A DNA stretch of 64,000 bases from Microglena sp. YARC. Lineage: Eukaryota; Chlorophyta; Chlorophyceae; Chlamydomonadales; Chlamydomonadaceae. Each line of letters starts with the position of its first letter. Position 1 is the first letter of the stretch. Location: the NCBI GenBank assembly GCA_022414725.1, contig CM039462.1, positions 95,091,363-95,155,362 on the forward strand, read 5' to 3'. Shown piece by piece: positions 49,729-61,361 of the stretch. Both the position numbers and the translations under genes were made by a program. The notes under the pieces were generated by a model. That model did not search any database and was not told where the DNA came from. It saw only the letters and a program-made list of their open reading frames with translations.

Positions 49729-51142
49729 TTATTTTATATGCGCGGTAAAATTTAGAAGTGGAGGAGTGTCGAATCCAAGATTTGCACTAGTAGTGGCGTG
49801 CTGACCAGGTGGCATCACTGCTGGGGCAGCCCCATGCTTGGTGCGCGTGTCTGCCTGCGATCTGCGTGGGCCACGCCCACCATTGGTTTCCTTCCAGGTC
49901 CCCAGTGGGATCCGCCTCGTAGTCTGAATCAGTAACGGTGGCGTGAGGTTGGTAGCGCTGGGTGAGTGGAGTAGAGGGTTCGTTAGGAGCGGGAGATTTA
50001 ACGTTGTCCGTTGTGTTCTGCGCAATTGCGTAACCAGGCGCAAGTTGTCGGTGAGAGAGAGGAAGTGGGTCAGAGTGTACTAGAGGACCGACGGTTTGGA
50101 GGGAAGAGAGGTGAGCGGTGAGGCGGTTCAGAGATCGTTTGTGGTGTTTAGTAATTTTGTGTAAGATGATAAGGGAGAGATCTGTAGTGCTGATAAGATG
50201 GGTTCCCATAGGGTGACCAGGTCATGGTATGAGTAAATGTCCAGGTCATGAAATGGAGTCATGAGTGAGACAGGAATTGCCTGTGGGGGGAGAGGGAGAG
50301 AGTGTATGTTAAGTTTGTCAAGAAGTTCTGTGTCATTCCAAGAAATTATTATGTCAGATTTTTTAATAATTTCCAGCTGGCGGGCTAGGGACATATATTT
50401 AAGTTGCTTGCGGGAGAGAGAGAGAGGATCTAGAGTGGTCATGGTGGAGGTTGATTTGTTAAGAAGAGCCCTGGTGAGGATTCCCAGGTGACCTTGGTCG
50501 TTCATGGACTGGGTGAGGGCTGTTGCAGTAATTTGGGTGTATTCAGTGAGTAGAGAGGGCACCCCTAGTCCTGCCTCTGTTTTGGGGAGGTGGAGTGCTC
50601 TTGTCGGAAAAGATCTAGGAAGGGAGCAGCAGATTTTAACTGTTTTTAATACTGCTCTGTCAATGACATGAATGTCGTTTAGTGAGAAGGGGGCTACTAT
50701 CATCGGGTATTTAATAGCTGCTCTGACACATTGTGAAATTATTCGTAAGCATTGAGTGGGAGTTGCCCTGTTTTTAGCTTTAGTCAGGATGCTCAAGCCT
50801 TTGTTGTGAATGGTTTCAATAGTAGAGTGGAGTTGAGTTTTCCAATTTAAGGTAAGTGAGATGTGAACCCCCAAGTATTTGTAGGCTTGGTCTGGTAGGA
50901 AGGAGGCTGGTAGGTAGCATAGGAATTTCTTAAGGGAATTTTTTCCAACCTTTGTTTAAGAATGTTGTTGTGAGTAGGTTGTGAGGGGTGTGATTTGTGG
51001 AGTATGCCACTGACCACACATTTAGTGGCGTTAAGAGGAATGCCCGACCAGATGCTAAAAGTTTGGACTTTACCACATTGGATACGAAGGTCCTCTGAGC
51101 TGCCGGTTAGGACGGCAGTGTCGTCAGCATACCCCAAGCTCT
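49729..51142 (-). CDS. LINE reverse transcriptase, C-terminal part (YADD onward)
   Basis: Starts at the other copia border with LGYADDTAVLTGSSEDL: YADD is the RT catalytic motif C. Then FSIWSGIPLNATKCVV and, after a frameshift near 50,890, LGVHISLTLNWK (motif E and thumb region) and a long helical stretch (AIKYPMIVAPFSLNDI, LPKTEAGLGVPSLL). A further shift leads to 49,729-50,209, which is basic and polar. The two RT halves meet one base out of frame at GGGG, possibly a homopolymer error. Confidence 0.85.
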
Positions 51143-51144
51143 AG

Positions 51145-51335
51145 CTTTAGCTGTTCATTGGTTCTACCTGGCCTATTGGCTACGCAACCTATCGCGTCTG
51201 TCCTTTCCCGTAACCTAAGGGTTTTGGGGTTTGCCGTCAGGACTACTCTCTCAAGAGGCGTCCCTCGGCTCTTTTAACTGTCCAGTTGTCTAAACACTTC
51301 GTTCCTGGTCTCCTCACGTCCCCTGAACTCTGTCA
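51145..51335 (+). repeat. Copia 5' LTR
   Basis: Identical to the 3' LTR except GGACTACTC versus GGACTCCTC. It contains CAGTTGTCTAAACACTTCG and ends CTCTGTCA. If the LTR starts at the first TG it would be 184 bp (51,152), but identity continues seven or more bases further out. Confidence 0.93.
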
Positions 51336-51348
51336 GGTTATAGGTCTC
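51336..51348 (+). other. Probable primer-binding site for half-tRNA initiator Met
   Basis: GGTTATAGGTCT directly follows the LTR and matches GGTTATGGGCCC, the complement of the initiator tRNA-Met anticodon region, at 9 of 12 bases. Drosophila copia primes from such an internal tRNA cut; the usual 3'-end site TGGTATCAGAGC is absent. Confidence 0.55.
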
Positions 51349-51399
51349 ATCAGTTGCGCTAAAGCGTACGCCACTGCGGACGTTGAGAAGCTCGGCATC

Positions 51400-52980
51400 A
51401 TGTCGTCAGTCAACCTGTCGATGATTAAGGACCTCGCCAAACTCGACTACGAGAATTACGAGGAGTGGCTGTTCAATGTCATTCCTGCGTTACGTTTGGC
51501 GAACCTTGGCAACCATGTTGTCCCGAGCGCTGTGCCTGCAGTTGCACAGTGGCTACAACGTTGTGTTACGGCTGGATCGACCTCCCGACAACAAGCGGGA
51601 GCGCCTTCAACCATGCGGTCAATGTGGACACGCGCTGGCGGGGTAAACCCTGGCCGGCCATTTCATCGCTCTATTTCTCCGCCCAGGGGCTCTGCCCACG
51701 CTGGAGGAGCCGGACCTTCGGCATCGTCTGTGACCGCTGGAGTCCTCGCTGCCGGTGGCTCTGTTTCAATGAGGACCTTCGGCCCTACAGGAAGCTCCGG
51801 CAGGCCTACTCCTGCCGATCTGGAGGAGCGAGCTAGGAACGAGCCTCTCCCTGAGGACTCGTCTGAGGTCTCTTCTGTGACAGGCATTGCTGGTGAAGAA
51901 GGTGGAGGTGAACCGGGGATTGATGCTGAGAATGCCGCCAGGCGTTCTTGGGTCAATCCCCTCGCGGGTAAGACGTCCGCGAGTGCAGTGCTCAAGTGGG
52001 ATTTGAGGGGTGACCCTGATTTGATTCCGTTGACGGAGGAAGAGATGGATAGGAATGTAGAGGCGTACCGAGTTGAACTGAATCAGCAGATGTCAAAATT
52101 GCAGCGCCTCAAGCAGGCTTCTAGGACACCCCTGCCTCCTGTTGACTTTCATTTTCCTGATCGTGTTTCTGATGCTGAGGCCATCAGGGCTCTAGATGGG
52201 GCTGAGGCCAGGCTTAGGTTACATGATGGCTCTGATGTGTGGGTTAGCAATGAGGAAAAGGCTTTTTCCTACATGTTACTCACAATGAGCAAGGAGTTAC
52301 AGGAGGTCTTTAGGCACTATGGTTCTTGTCAGGAGATCTATGATGAGGTGGAGTCGTGGGCAGTGCAGCATGCTCGTAGATTGGGACCGAAACTGGTAGC
52401 TGATTTGAGGGCGGTTCAGATGACCTACTCTGAATCCCCTACAACCTATTTCAATAGGGTGAAAAGGTTGGCACTCATGCTACTCAAATCGGGTACAACA
52501 GTTTCCGAATTTCAATGTATTGAGATCGCGATCGCTGGTGCATCTCATCCTCGATTTTCTGGTTTGCTGACCATGTTCAGTGGTCCTGAGTTTGTTGAGA
52601 ATCAGATCACGTTTGCTGAAGTGCAATATCGTTATGAGTCCATAGACACAGCAAACCAGAGGCTGCTGTCTAATCACCCTCACTACCCACCATGGGTCAA
52701 ATCAACCCCCACTCACCTACCCTCCCCTTTGCCAGCAATGGCTGCTGCAGGATTACCTCAGGGCAGTGGAGTGCCGCAGTGCATCTACTGCCCTCGCCCT
52801 GGACACGCTTCGGAAACTTGCTGGACGCAGTTCCCGAAGCTTCGCCCTCGTGGTGCTGCTCGTGGAGGTCGTGGCGGTCAGAAGAAGCCACCACCACGAG
52901 GTGGAGGAGGAGCTGCACCAGTCAGCCGTGCTGAATATACCGCATTGATGGCTCAGATGGCTCTACTTGCAAAGAAGTGA
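51400..52980 (+). CDS. gag: Copia Gag
   Basis: First ATG at 51,400 (MSSVNLSMIKDLAKLDYEN) gives 526 residues. LDYENYEEWLFNVIPALRL is the usual copia Gag start; the middle is Gly/Ser/Pro-rich, then YSESPTTYFNRVKRLALMLL of the UBN2-like Gag region. A CCHC zinc knuckle CIYCPRPGHASETC (52,780-52,821) binds RNA, followed by Arg/Gly-rich sequence. Ends at TGA 52,978-52,980; the protease continues in the same frame, so Gag and Pol are separated by one stop codon. The frame is open upstream into the LTR, without an ATG. Confidence 0.9.
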   Translation: MSSVNLSMIKDLAKLDYENYEEWLFNVIPALRLANLGNHVVPSAVPAVAQWLQRCVTAGSTSRQQAGAPSTMRSMWTRAGGVNPGRPFHRSISPPRGSAHAGGAGPSASSVTAGVLAAGGSVSMRTFGPTGSSGRPTPADLEERARNEPLPEDSSEVSSVTGIAGEEGGGEPGIDAENAARRSWVNPLAGKTSASAVLKWDLRGDPDLIPLTEEEMDRNVEAYRVELNQQMSKLQRLKQASRTPLPPVDFHFPDRVSDAEAIRALDGAEARLRLHDGSDVWVSNEEKAFSYMLLTMSKELQEVFRHYGSCQEIYDEVESWAVQHARRLGPKLVADLRAVQMTYSESPTTYFNRVKRLALMLLKSGTTVSEFQCIEIAIAGASHPRFSGLLTMFSGPEFVENQITFAEVQYRYESIDTANQRLLSNHPHYPPWVKSTPTHLPSPLPAMAAAGLPQGSGVPQCIYCPRPGHASETCWTQFPKLRPRGAARGGRGGQKKPPPRGGGGAAPVSRAEYTALMAQMALLAKK

Positions 52981-55900
52981 GATGCAAACCCCCCCTTACC
53001 CGTTCTCATTAGTGTTGAAACAGCCTGGGCGCCTGCTCAGGCTGATGATTGTGTCGAAGCTACCTGGTACTTAGACAGTGGGGCTAGTCGGAGTTTGACT
53101 GGGGACGTCACCCTCTTTAAATCCATCAGATATCAGGCAAATTGCCCCTCTGTTAGATTTGGAGATGGTGTTGTTCAGCAGGCAGTTGGTATTGGAACCA
53201 TTGAACTATGTAATGAGTGGCTTGAGGCCCCCATTACCATAGACAATGTGCTCTACATACCTAATTGTCCTGTTAACCTTCTCAGTGTAAATGCTACGGC
53301 TAGGTCCCAGGGTTGTATCATTAGTTTTGATGCAGATCGTTGTATTGCCACCAGAGGGTCTAGAACTCTTTGGACTGCTGCAGCCACCACGTATGGTGTT
53401 TACCACTTCGAATCGGTACAATGCCCTGTCCCTGATTCTCATCCGCGGGCGTCGCGAGTGCGACCCTCTCCTGCGGCGTTTTCTGCTGAAACTGTTACTC
53501 CTGGTCAAGTCGATCCTACAGTTACTTGTCGTGACAGTGCGAAACTATGGCACCGCAGATTTGGCCATCCTGGTCAACCTGCTATGCACATGTTGTCGCA
53601 CTCCGGCACTGCTACTGGCGGACCCAACTTTACCAGGGCTGCACTTTAAAAGTTCTCACAGGACCCTTGTGATGCATGTTGTTTGGGTAAGGCCATAAGC
53701 AAACCATACCTAAATCGTACTAGGAGTACTCACGCGCCGCTCGAATTGATACATATTGATATCATGGGGCCGTTCAGTGCTGGGTTGAGAGGGGAACTTT
53801 ATCTTCTTGTCATAGTTGATGATTTTTCTGGGTGGAGTGCGGTTATTCCGATTAGACTGAAATCGGATGCTGCATGGCAGATCCAATTTACGATTAAGAA
53901 GTGGAGTGCGGAACTTTTAGGGGTAGCATTTCGAGCGCTTAGGGGGGACCAAGCAAAAGAGTTTTTGGTCAAATGGTTTGTTGACTGGCTTCATGAGGTA
54001 AATGCGACGTACGAACATAGTAGCGTGTATTGCCCACAGCAAAACGGGGTTGCTGAGAGGTTCAATGGGGTAGTTGCTGCTATGGCTCGTACGATGCTGA
54101 TAGAATCAGGGATGAGCAAGGGTTTCTGGCCCTGGACTGCTTCGTACCTTCGAAATCGGTTACCCACAAAGACGAAAGATGGAAAGACTCCGTATGAGCT
54201 TTTCTATCAGCGCGTCCCCGAGGTGTCCCACCTCCGCGTCTTTGGGTGTATAGCCTATGTAACCCTACTAGATGGGAAGAAGCGGGGGAAATTAGATCCT
54301 AAGAGTATCCAGGGTAGACTGGTGGGGTATAGTGTGGTGTCGAAGGCCTACCAGGTCTGGATTCCAAAGTTGCACAAAGTGATTGAGGCTCGTGACGTGA
54401 CCTTTTTTGAGGGCACTGGCCCAGTGCCCGTCGATGGGCAATTGGTGTATGATGGGAGTTCTTTTGCTTCTGGTTCTCCCTTGGCCGTCACTGAGGGGCG
54501 TACTGAACCGGCAGCATTAGAATATCTTCTACAGGACTCAGGGCAGATGGAAACAGATGTGGGAGCAGTTTTCCATATGAACCTACGTTCTCGGCAGGCT
54601 GCTGCCCCCAATGTCTCCCCTGTTTTTGTGCCTGACACTAAGACTGCGGAAATTATCCCGACTCGCTGCCTTCCATTCTCTATCCTCCCACCCTCTGTCC
54701 TGGCTGTTAGTGATTTAAGGGGAGAAGGTGGAGCTAGCGGCCTAGATAAAATTGTAGAGACTCCTTTCCTTGTTAGTGGTAACCCATTGTTCGAGCCTGA
54801 GGTTCTGCAGCTTCCTATTGCTCGGGATGAGCAACTGCCTAGTGACTTAGGTAATGTTGACTCTAGTGATACAGCCAGTGATTCTACTCTAGCGTCTGCT
54901 ATGAGCATGCCAGCCCCAGGTTGGATTGGGTTAGGTGATGTGGGAGATGCGCCGGACGTTCGACGTCCAGAGCTACCTCCTGGGAGAGTGATACAATCAC
55001 TGCTCTCAAAGGTTACACCTCGGGAGCCTCGTCCACCCCCTCTTCCTTCTGCTCTTGGAGTTAGATCAAGTGGGAGGATGCGTGGGGAGGTTCCTGAGTT
55101 TGGTTTATTAGATGAATCGGTATTGAAGCGATACCCTTCAGTGCCAGATGTTACGGTTCCTGATGTTTTAGTTACTTCCCCTTCTCCTTCTATTGCTGGT
55201 GATACTTCTGATGAGGTGGAGCGATCCCCTTCATCCCCGTCTGTTGATGGTTCTGCAGAAGAGGTACCAGAACCAGTTGGTGCTGCTTTTATCTCCATCC
55301 AGTGTGAGCTTTCTTATGCTCAAGCTATAGCGCTCGATAACCCTGAGAGGGAAGAGTGGCAGCTAGCAATGAGAGATGAAATCGCTTCCCTCGAGGGTCA
55401 TGGTACTTGGATTCTGGAGCCTCATCCTGGGGATGAGTACAGACTTATGTCTGCCAGATGGTTATTTACTAAAAAGTTGGGTAAGGATGGAAGAGTGGAG
55501 CGCTACAAAGCGCGTTTTGTGGCTAGAGGTTACATGCAGCGTCCTGGTATTGAGTACGACCAGACTTTTGCTCCGGTCACCTCTAAAGCGACTTTGAGGG
55601 TGTTACTTGCAGGTGTTGTTCATCGTAAGATGTTCTCCAGGCAAATTGATGTGAAGACTGCATTCCTTCATGGAGTGATAGATCCCAACCTCAAATTGTA
55701 CTTGAGGCAGCCTGACGGCTTCATCAAGGTTGGGCCTAATGGAAAACCCCTGGTTTGTCGCATTGTGAAGAGCTTGTATGGATTGAAGCAGGCCCCTAGA
55801 GCTTGGCATGACAATGTCCTGCAGGTTCTTCGCCTTGCAGGTTTCCGACCGACGCTCTCTGATCCAGCACTTTTTGTGCGCCTGGATGCTGATGGCTTGT

Positions 55901-56931
55901 GGTCCTGGGTCCTGACATATGTCGACGACTTTTGGATTGCTGTTGATGAGCTCGTGCTCTATGATGCACTTATTACCATCTTGCGTAATAACGGGTGGGT
56001 TATTACAGAAATGGGAGTACCTGAACAGTTCCTCTCTTTGGACTGTAATGTTACCCTTGATGATGAGGGGCGGTGTGTGAAGATTGTACTCAGTCAGCAT
56101 AATGCTGTTAATGGGATGGTTGAGCGGTTCAAGCTTAATGCAGGGGAAGAGAAGTTGAAGGCTACGTCTGAGGTGCCCATGGTGTCTAAGTCAGTTACAG
56201 TTCATGCCATTGGCAGTCCTGTTCTACCTAACAACACTTTGTACGCATCTCTGGTTGGTAGCCTCATCTACTTGTCCACGTGCACAAGACCTGATATTGC
56301 TTTTGCTGTTAGTCAACTTTTTAGATTCACAGCAGCACCTACTCAGGCTCACTGGAATGCAGCTCTGAGGGTTCTGGTGTACCTTTGCAAGCATACTTAT
56401 ATTGGTATTGCCTACACTCATGACCCAAAATTTGAGCTCCTTGCTTACAGTGATGCATCTTTTGGTGAGGATCCGGAGGACAGGAGATCTCAAACTGGTC
56501 TTGCTTTTCTAGCTTCTGGTGGAATTGTCAATTGGGTATCCAAGCGACAAATCACCCCTGCAGTTAGTACTGGGGAAGCTGAGTATCAAGCTTTGGCTGG
56601 TTGTGCGAGGGAAGTTCAGTGGCTCAAGCATCTTAGGGTAGACCTGGGATTGCCTGTTCACTTGATTACTATCAAATGTGATGCCACGGTAGCTCTGTCC
56701 TGGACAGAGGACTACAAGCTTGAAAGCAAGGCTAAACACATAGATATAATGCATCACTACATCAAGGATTTGGTTATAAGCCAGCGCATCGGTGTTACTA
56801 AGGTGCATACCTCCTTGCAGTTGGCTGATACTTTCACTAAGCCTCTCCCCGCAGAGGTTTTTTGGAGTATGAATGGTATGCTTGGTTTGGTCAAGTACAA
56901 GCTTCGCCCTAGGTTTATTGATTTACAGTGA
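52981..56931 (+). CDS. pol: Copia Pol (protease, integrase, RT, RNase H), one internal stop
   Basis: In frame with Gag after its TGA. Protease: TWYLDSGASRSLTGD (catalytic Asp at 53,074). Pre-integrase finger: LWHRRFGH ... CDACCLGK, broken by TAA at 53,647-53,649. Integrase from 53,683: Asp26 (HIDIMGPF), Asp89 (RGDQAKEF), Glu125 (GVAERFNG), the last two 35 residues apart (D,D35E). RT: RQIDVKTAFLHG, SLYGLKQAPRAWH and YVDD at 55,918-55,929. RNase H: YSDASFGED, STGEAEYQAL, KAKHIDIMHHYIKD, LADTFTKPLP. Ends TGA at 56,931. Two stops make it non-functional unless read through. Confidence 0.93.
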
Positions 56932-57565
56932 TTTTTCTGCAGTTCAGGTTTGTGCTCTCTGCGGGAGTCGCGGGTTTCGATGCCCACCTGCGGTGATTTC
57001 AGAATATTAATTTGCTTCAGGTCTACTGCCCCTTGCTTCACCTCGAGTGTTGTACGACTCCAATCCTGTAGCGATGGTGAATGGGTATGTAGTTTGTATA
57101 GACCTGTCGCACTGGATTTTGGGGGTTGATTTTACCTCGAGTCTCTGGTCATGACTACCTCGCTGGTAGATCTGTTTGGAATTATTATTATTTTTTGTTT
57201 GATTTCCCCTCTTTTGGGTAGAAATTGCACCTGGTTTTGGGATTGTTACACCTGCGGTCCAAGGATGGAGCCTGCAAGGTCTGAGTAACTGTTTTACCTC
57301 TTTTAGCCCTGATTGGCGTAAATAGAGTTTGCTTCAGTTAGGTGGAGTGTGGTACTATTCTGCGCTCTTTCCCCTCCTTAGATGAACATTTAGGTTGGTT
57401 AAATCTTAGAATGATATTGGAAGTATCGGTGTCGCCCTTGAGGATGTCTCTCTCTATTAGATTTATTTTCTGCTTGCTTTTGAGTTTCAGATTTCTTTTT
57501 CGAAGTTTATTGTTAAAGGTTTGAAGGTATAATTTTCTTGACAGTTAGAACAGGTGGAGTGTCAG
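56932..57565 (+). other. Copia 3' untranslated region
   Basis: About 630 bp between Pol and the 3' LTR, long for copia. No open frame of note. The presumed polypurine tract is weak (CAGGTGGAGTG at 57,551-57,561). Confidence 0.7.
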
Positions 57566-57756
57566 CTTTAGCTGTTCATTGGTTCTACCTGGCCTATTGG
57601 CTACGCAACCTATCGCGTCTGTCCTTTCCCGTAACCTAAGGGTTTTGGGGTTTGCCGTCAGGACTCCTCTCTCAAGAGGCGTCCCTCGGCTCTTTTAACT
57701 GTCCAGTTGTCTAAACACTTCGTTCCTGGTCTCCTCACGTCCCCTGAACTCTGTCA
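57566..57756 (+). repeat. Copia 3' LTR
   Basis: 191 bp, one difference from the 5' LTR, ending CTCTGTCA next to the CTAG flank. Confidence 0.93.
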
Positions 57757-58798
57757 CTAGTGTGATTTTCATCTGCTGTTTTGGGGGGTAGGGATGCTGC
57801 TCTGTATCCTCGTCCCCCAGAACGGAGCCATCTGTGTAGGGGTTCTAGAAAAATAATGAAGAGTAAGGGGGAGAGAGTGTCTCCCTGGATAGTGCCCCTG
57901 GTGATGGGGATAGGGGAGCCAGATGTATTGTTGAGGAGGATATATATGTGTAGTAGAGTTTGTGTAAATTCCTTTAATAGTGTCTATAGTGTCGTGGGTG
58001 TAACCCAAGCTGTGCATGATGCAAAGAAGTTTGTGGTGGTCAATCATGTTGAAAGCAGAGCTAAAGTCAAAGTAGGCATCATAGAGGTCCTGGTGGAAGA
58101 GGGCAGCATCCTCAATGTTGTGGAGTAGGGTAAAGAGTTGTCTATAGGTACTTTTGTCTTTTCTGAAACCCTCTTGGCAGGCACTAAGAATGTGGTTGGT
58201 TTCAGAGTAGGTAGTAACAGTGTTAGTGACAAGAGAGGTCCAGAGTTTGGCTACAGCATTGTTAAGGCCTATTGGCCTGTAGTTTTGAGGCAAGCAAGGA
58301 TCTGATTTTTTGTAGAGCATGACTGTGTGTGAGGTTTTCCAGCAGTCTGGTGTTTCTCCCAGGATCCATACTAGCTGCATGCGTTTGTGTATGGTGAGGT
58401 GCATTTCCTGTGGGAGGCACATAAGTAGTTCATTAGGTATTCCGTCTGGGCCTGTGGCTTTGTTGGTGGAGAGTTTCCTAATACAGTCATCATAGGTGGT
58501 TGAGGAGGAGAGATAGGTGTAAGGGGAGGCAGTGTTTTGTATGGAGTTGGCTGGGGTTTCAAGGTGATATTTATCCGTGTGTGTTTCCCATGGTGGGGGG
58601 GTGGCATGTCGTGTATAGTCATCTGAGATGGGCGGTGTGGGAGGTGACATAAGTTTACATAAGTGTTTAGTCATAACTTCCAGGAGACCCTGGGTGCTAG
58701 TGCTAAGTGTGTTTGAGGATGCGTCCAGTAGAGCAGTGGGTGTATGTGTGTAATTTTCAGGAGAGAAAATATACCTGTGAGTTTGTCGTGCCTGTGCA
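57757..58798 (-). CDS. LINE reverse transcriptase, N-terminal part
   Basis: Continues from the endonuclease linker (IFSPENYTHTPTALLDA). RT landmarks: NKATGPDGIPNELL, WKTSHTVMLYKKSDP, NYRPIGLNNAVAKLW, QEGFRKDKSTYRQLF, YFDFSSAFNMIDHHKLL (motif A Asp), then after a frameshift at the ATATATAT run near 57,940, TRGTIQGDTLSPLLF. The part ends at 57,757 at the border of the copia insertion, just before the catalytic YADD motif. Confidence 0.88.
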
Positions 58799-58809
58799 CT
58801 ATGAATAAA

Positions 58810-59055
58810 ACAGCATTTTACGAACTAGAATTTGGCTTGGAAAATTCTACGAACCCCCCTCGTAAAATGTTGGGCTCTACTTCGTAAAAAGCGGACACCC
58901 CCTCGTAATTTAAGGTTTACGAACTAGGATTTGATGGTTCGTAAACTGAATGGAGCTGGTTCGTAAAATTCCGGCACCCTTTTATTACGAACTAGGATTT
59001 GACAGTTTGTAAACTAAATGGTGCTGGTTCGTAAAATACCGGGCACCCTTCGTGG
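58810..59055. repeat. About 66-bp repeat TTACGAACTAGGATTTGA, two to three copies
   Basis: TTACGAACTAGGATTTGA with GTTCGTAAAAT occurs at 58,915-58,975 and 58,985-59,045, and partly at 58,815-58,865. Confidence 0.75.
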
Positions 59056-59819
59056 AATAACCCTCCTAGAATACAGGGAATTTGGTCCCGGATTGTAGTA
59101 TTTAATACTGGACCGACCCTTTTCTTATTCTGTAAATTCGGGACCTGGGCTCCGGGCTAGGTTAGGTTCCGGGTATTTGAGGGATTGGGTCCCGGTTTTT
59201 TTCCAGGCAGTGCTTGCACTGGAGACTTTGGATCATACGAGATGTATAGATGGATTGCACTGTTTTATTTACAGAGATTTTGAAGACTGAAAAATTCGAA
59301 TTCAAAAAAGCAATATTGAACAATAGCTATTATAATTTGGCCATTTACAAATTCTCCTCATTTGTGGGAGAAATTGTACCCATGAATTGGGCCTAGAAAA
59401 TGGTAATAATCAGAAGTATGAGTACCCTCTGCTCTGACTACTAAAATAATAAGTACCAGGGTACCCTGATGAGCTCTGACTAGCTATATGGTCTGTATTC
59501 TGTCCCTGCCCCCCCCCCGGCCACCCCCACTGGCTAGTCTAGCTATAGCTACTATTATATGATGAGTGATAGCAGCAGGTGCAGTGCCATCATCAGGCTT
59601 CTTGATCTTGTCCCTCTACTCATCCCAGCATGCTGATGACTTGCTCCTTGTCCACCATGCCGCAATATGTGGAAGTCACTGCCTGCCAGAGCTGCAGCAG
59701 CATGAAAGGAAGGAGGTGGAGTTAGAAGATTATTAGTTGCTTGACCAAGCACAAGCCACTTGAATAATCAACGAATCAGCAAGCAAGAAAGCGTTCACGT
59801 GGTAGCAATTACGATGATG
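59056..59819. other. No gene seen inside the 2.56-kb insertion
   Basis: AT-rich part followed by mixed sequence with a short C run near 59,511. Only short open frames. Confidence 0.5.
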
Positions 59820-60390
59820 AGACAGATAGATGGTGCAGCATATAAGACACATGGTGCAACATACAAGACAGATTGTGCAGCATACAAGACATATGGTGCA
59901 ATGTACAAGACAAATGGTGCAGCGTACAAGACACATGGTGCAGCGTACAAGACAGATGGTGCAGCATACATTACACATGGTGCAGCATACATGACACATG
60001 GTGCAGCATACAAGACAGATGGTGCAGCATACAAGACATACGGTGCAACTAACGTACAAGACAAATGGTGCAGCGTACAAGACACATGGTGTAGCATACA
60101 AGATAGATGGTGCATCATATACGACACATGGCGCAGCATACAAGACACATGGTGCAGCAAGGCAAATCATGCTGCATACAAGTCAAATGGTGCAGCATAC
60201 AAGACACATGGTGCAGCATACAAGACACATTGGTGCAGCATACGAGACATATGGTGCAACGTACAAGACAAATGGTTCAGCATACACGACAAATGGTGCA
60301 CCGTACAAGACAGATGGTTCAACATACAAGACAAATGGTGCAGCGTACATGACATATGGTACAGCATACAAGACAGATGATTCAGATCTA
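59820..60390. repeat. 21-bp minisatellite, about 27 copies
   Basis: Unit ATGGTGCAGCATACAAGACAC. The period is seven codons, so several frames stay open on both strands (AAYKTHG repeats on plus, CCTMCLV on minus) without implying a gene. Confidence 0.93.
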
Positions 60391-61361
60391 CTCACATGTG
60401 TTGGTTCTATAACAACATATTGCCACTATGTAGCCTAGTCAGGGGAGACTTCTTCGTGTTGTTCTCCCATTGTCTTCAAGGTACATACACCTCTTGTCGT
60501 CGCTTGCGTCAGGAGCAGGAACCTAGTTAACAGGCAGGTGTCAATAATCAGACAGCAGGCAGGCATTTGTCAATCATGGAGGTACATAGACATGCATGCA
60601 GGTGTGAAGCAGGCAGGCAGCAGAGAGAATTCAAGCAGGCGAGCAGGTAACTAAGCGGGCAAGCATGCAGGCAAGCAGGCATTTAATTGACAAACAAGGA
60701 GGCACCTCGTACCTCTGATGCAACAGCTGGAAGTAATCAGCTAGGATGTACTGGTGCCCTGAACACATCAGGTGGGCGCATCATGGACAGCAACAGGTGG
60801 GAGTGCAGGAAGTTGGGGGAGGGGAAGGAAGATGAGGTAGGGCAAACAGGAAGTTGAGGTAGGGCAACAGCAGGAGGTGTGAGGTAGGGCAGGAAGTTGA
60901 GGTAGGGCAACAGCAGCAGGAAGTTGAGGTAGGGCAACAGCAGCAGGTGTGAGTGCAGGAGGTTGGCCAGGAGGAGGTACGGCCACTGCATGTGGAGGTG
61001 GACCAGGTTGCAGCAACCGAGCAAGCGGCTGAGCCGCAGGTTCGGCGTCTGAGTCATGGATTGCTTGTCGACCTTGGCCTGAACACAATGAGCATTGGAT
61101 CGGGTCGTTAGCATTACTGTTCCGCGTCAGAAAAACGATTGCAAGGAAATCAGGCAAGAAAGGACCAGCAGCGATTCAAACCTTCGACTTTCAAACCTGC
61201 GCAACTACCTAGGGCATTCGAATCCTCCCTCCCCATCCGCAACACTCAATTGCAACACTCAATCGGCTTGCCTGAAAGCATGACATTCGCCCAAGTAAAG
61301 CTGTGTACTAATCGACGAATTGAATATGGTCCAGCAGGTAGCATGGTTGAAGACAGCGGCT
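60391..61361. repeat. Right part of the insertion: CAGG-rich and GTAGGGCAACAGCAG repeats
   Basis: 60,530-60,690 has repeated CAGGCAGGCA/AGCAGGC. 60,830-60,960 has five copies of AAGTTGAGGTAGGGCAACAG. No coding signal recognised. Confidence 0.65.

Larger units (their letters stand above)
51141..57760 (+). mobile_element. Ty1/copia LTR retrotransposon inserted in the LINE reverse transcriptase
   Basis: Two direct 191-bp LTRs (51,145-51,335 and 57,566-57,756) differ at one visible position, so insertion was recent. CTAG flanks both ends (51,141-51,144, 57,757-57,760), a possible target duplication. Internal order Gag, protease, integrase, RT, RNase H is that of copia. The whole Gag-Pol lies in one frame with only two internal stops. 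It is opposite in strand to the LINE. Confidence 0.95.

Noticed and set aside
54348..55298. 316-residue minus-strand open frame in the copia element
   Set aside because: Antisense shadow of Pol, which has clear domains on the plus strand.
58799..61361. LTR retrotransposon or Helitron
   Set aside because: No terminal repeats, no TC...CTRR ends, and it has a 7-bp target duplication.
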